Assembly (NCBI RefSeq): GCF_010747415.1
Contig: NZ_JAAGNZ010000002.1
Location: 744,001 to 808,000 of the forward strand
Direction of reading: 5' to 3'
Source of the DNA: Spirosoma agri
GTDB lineage: Bacteria > Bacteroidota > Bacteroidia > Cytophagales > Spirosomataceae
DNA length: 64,000 bases
Below, piece after piece: positions 62,738 through 64,000 of this stretch (positions are counted from its first letter, which is position 1; every line of letters begins with the position of its first letter). A program made the translations under genes and the position numbers. Under the pieces are notes generated by a model. That model was not told where the DNA came from. It worked only from the letters and a program-made list of their open reading frames with translations, and ran no database searches.

Positions 62738-63286
62738 CTACTCCGTTTTTCTTGCCGGGCGCGACTTCATGTATTCGTTCAGACTTGCCAGCATAGCACG
62801 GCATTCTTTGTCCAACTGCCGATATAAATCAGCTTGTTGCGTAACGGCCTGCTTGACAACCTCCGCACTTTTAGCCGCCTTGTCAGACGCCCGACTCATT
62901 TCTTCGGCGGTTGGACTTGTTGGTCGAACGGGTAGCGAAAGACCTTTGCTTTCCGTAATCAGATCGGTGATGGTAGCGCGGTAACGCCCGAATTTAGATT
63001 CGATCGTGAGCGTATACCGGATCAGTTGCTCACTAATTCGGAAGGCCGATTTGACAAACAGTATATTGTTTTCCTGATCGAACTGCTGTTCCGCATCGCT
63101 TTCGTTCGGAAACTGCTGTTGGAGCCATAAACGGGCTTCGCTGCTGATCTGTCGGGCTGGCCGGGTCGCATCAGGCAGACGTACTAATTCCTGATACTGA
63201 ACCTGTCCGGTCTCATTGGTTGGTAGCTTGACCTGAGCCACAACCGTAAGCGATAACAGGATAAAAATGGGTAATAAGATTTTCAT
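62738..63286 (-). CDS. DUF4468-like exported protein
   Basis: Protein of about 182 residues with a signal peptide from the ATG at 63286 (MKILLPIFILLSLTVVAQ); the frame open to 63319 has an unlikely front. The mature part starts VKLPTNETGQVQYQELVRLPD, the pattern of DUF4468 (TBP-like fold), with LWLQQQFPN next. A helical C-terminus (about 120-182) is rich in Ala, Ser and Glu. The function is unknown. It is convergent with nth. Confidence 0.75.
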   Translation of the reverse strand: MKILLPIFILLSLTVVAQVKLPTNETGQVQYQELVRLPDATRPARQISSEARLWLQQQFPNESDAEQQFDQENNILFVKSAFRISEQLIRYTLTIESKFGRYRATITDLITESKGLSLPVRPTSPTAEEMSRASDKAAKSAEVVKQAVTQQADLYRQLDKECRAMLASLNEYMKSRPARKTE

Positions 63287-63461
63287 GGCTGGCAATAGCG
63301 TTTTGGCGCGTGCCGACATACAGGAGTAACGTGCTGTATATCAACTGCGAAAGCGTGAGTAACTAACTTCATGCTGGAGTCCAGGACTTCCAGTATACAA
63401 AGATAAAGCTTACAGGCATTTCGCGGACGGCTTCTTCAATTTACTGCCGGGTGCCGAGCAA

Positions 63462-63968
63462 CTATACGGCGGCTGTTTCATCATCGATGGCAAGGCCAGC
63501 TTCGATCAATCCATCAAGGTCAAAACCCTGAAGATCCAGGTAGTTTAGTATAGCACGGGCATTGATACGCGCGGGCCCGACCCGGTAGCCGCTGTCTTTA
63601 CTGGATGCAATAACTCCTCTCGACGTGATAATCAGCGTAATAGGATCCGCAAATAGCTCAATATAATCGTTCCCCCGCGTTACTGTAACAGCAACTTCTT
63701 CCTCCCATGAATAGGCTTCTTTGAAACAGGTACGTGCTTCTTCGTCCGTAATCGTTACCAGCTTGCGAAGTACGGGACGAATTAGTTCGGGAGACAGTTC
63801 GTGTTCAATGCGACTACCGTCGTAGCAGACCTTCACTTCGTCGTTGGCAATGTCCACGGTTACGAGTTTAGCATTCCGGCTTTGGGCGTCCGGGCTGTCG
63901 ACCTGAACCCGGCTACCTAAATAGCGAGCCAGTTCCTGAACTGTCAACCCTGTCGTACGTGTCTTCAT
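63462..63968 (-). CDS. Hypothetical protein with GLIEAGLAID-type C-terminus
   Basis: Protein of 168 residues without a firm family. TVQELARYLGSRVQV at the N-terminus and VRPVLRKL-type segment (LIRPVLRKLVTITDEEA) followed by ILNYLDLQGFDLDGLIEAGLAI are patterns I recall from Bacteroidota hypothetical and phage-associated proteins. No DNA-binding or catalytic motif is evident. The start lies 32 bases from the window edge, so its neighbour is unknown. Confidence 0.65.
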   Translation of the reverse strand: MKTRTTGLTVQELARYLGSRVQVDSPDAQSRNAKLVTVDIANDEVKVCYDGSRIEHELSPELIRPVLRKLVTITDEEARTCFKEAYSWEEEVAVTVTRGNDYIELFADPITLIITSRGVIASSKDSGYRVGPARINARAILNYLDLQGFDLDGLIEAGLAIDDETAAV

Positions 63969-64000
63969 TAGTTGTATTGGGTAGTGTGTTGGTACTTGAT

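Noticed and set aside
1..64000. CRISPR arrays, tRNA/rRNA genes, insertion sequences and prophage
   Set aside because: Looked for spaced direct repeats, cloverleaf-like stretches, transposase motifs and phage structural genes by eye; none seen.

Overview
The window is chromosomal DNA from a Bacteroidota bacterium, most probably of the order Cytophagales (a Spirosoma-like genome is my best guess, inferred from gene content and not from any search). The supporting signs are two SusC/SusD outer-membrane pairs, GLPGLI, GSCFA, DUF4468-like and Uma2 proteins, a bifunctional HisB, promoters with the Bacteroidota -7 element TAnnTTTG, few Shine-Dalgarno sites, and a base composition near half G+C. I see no rRNA, tRNA, CRISPR array, insertion sequence or prophage; the region reads as housekeeping genes mixed with outer-membrane and uptake genes.

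Layout. 1-4.8 kb: a secreted subtilisin-like protease, a Gly/Pro-rich secreted protein with two OB-like repeats, and an OmpR/EnvZ-type two-component pair whose start codon abuts a strong hairpin. 4.8-9.7 kb: envelope and cofactor genes (heptose epimerase, queD-lpxB, a PlsC-like acyltransferase, a 33-residue membrane microprotein) and hisB. 9.9-12.3 kb: an NYN nuclease fused to a cold-shock-like domain, two bases ahead of pabB. 12.5-18.4 kb: an outer-membrane barrel protein with its GLPGLI partner, a GNAT enzyme with a Cys-rich tail and hypothetical genes. 18.5-25 kb: an acyl-CoA dehydrogenase plus kinase resembling a split ACAD10/ACAD11, then a minus-strand set of nucleoside transporter, glutamine-synthetase-family ligase and atypical small-molecule kinase. 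25-33 kb: Uma2 protein, ppk1, gyrB and a tsaE-ald-hypothetical operon.

32.9-41.3 kb: a Tat-exported Gfo/Idh/MocA oxidoreductase with SusD and SusC (a PUL-like unit without a glycoside hydrolase), then a phosphohexomutase. 41.4-46 kb: an oversized D-Ala-D-Ala-ligase-like ATP-grasp protein, a decayed DUF433 antitoxin gene, and Fe-S assembly genes (NifU-type scaffold, Mrp) with a GSCFA protein. 46.3-52 kb: an RNA-polymerase-alpha-CTD-like small protein, the rpsF-rpsR-rplI operon, a coiled-coil membrane protein, a YggS-type PLP protein, a DUF423 protein and prfC. 52-64 kb: two small secreted proteins, an M14-type metallopeptidase convergent with a second SusC/SusD pair, an OmpA-family protein, endonuclease III and two hypothetical proteins.

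No convincing wholly new system is visible. The items most worth following are the split ACAD/kinase pair, the ligase-kinase-transporter cluster, the DUF433 pseudogene with two compensating frameshifts, the alpha-CTD-like protein, and the terminator-like hairpin set against the response-regulator start. Family names come from reading the translated sequences and motifs; none was checked by database search.
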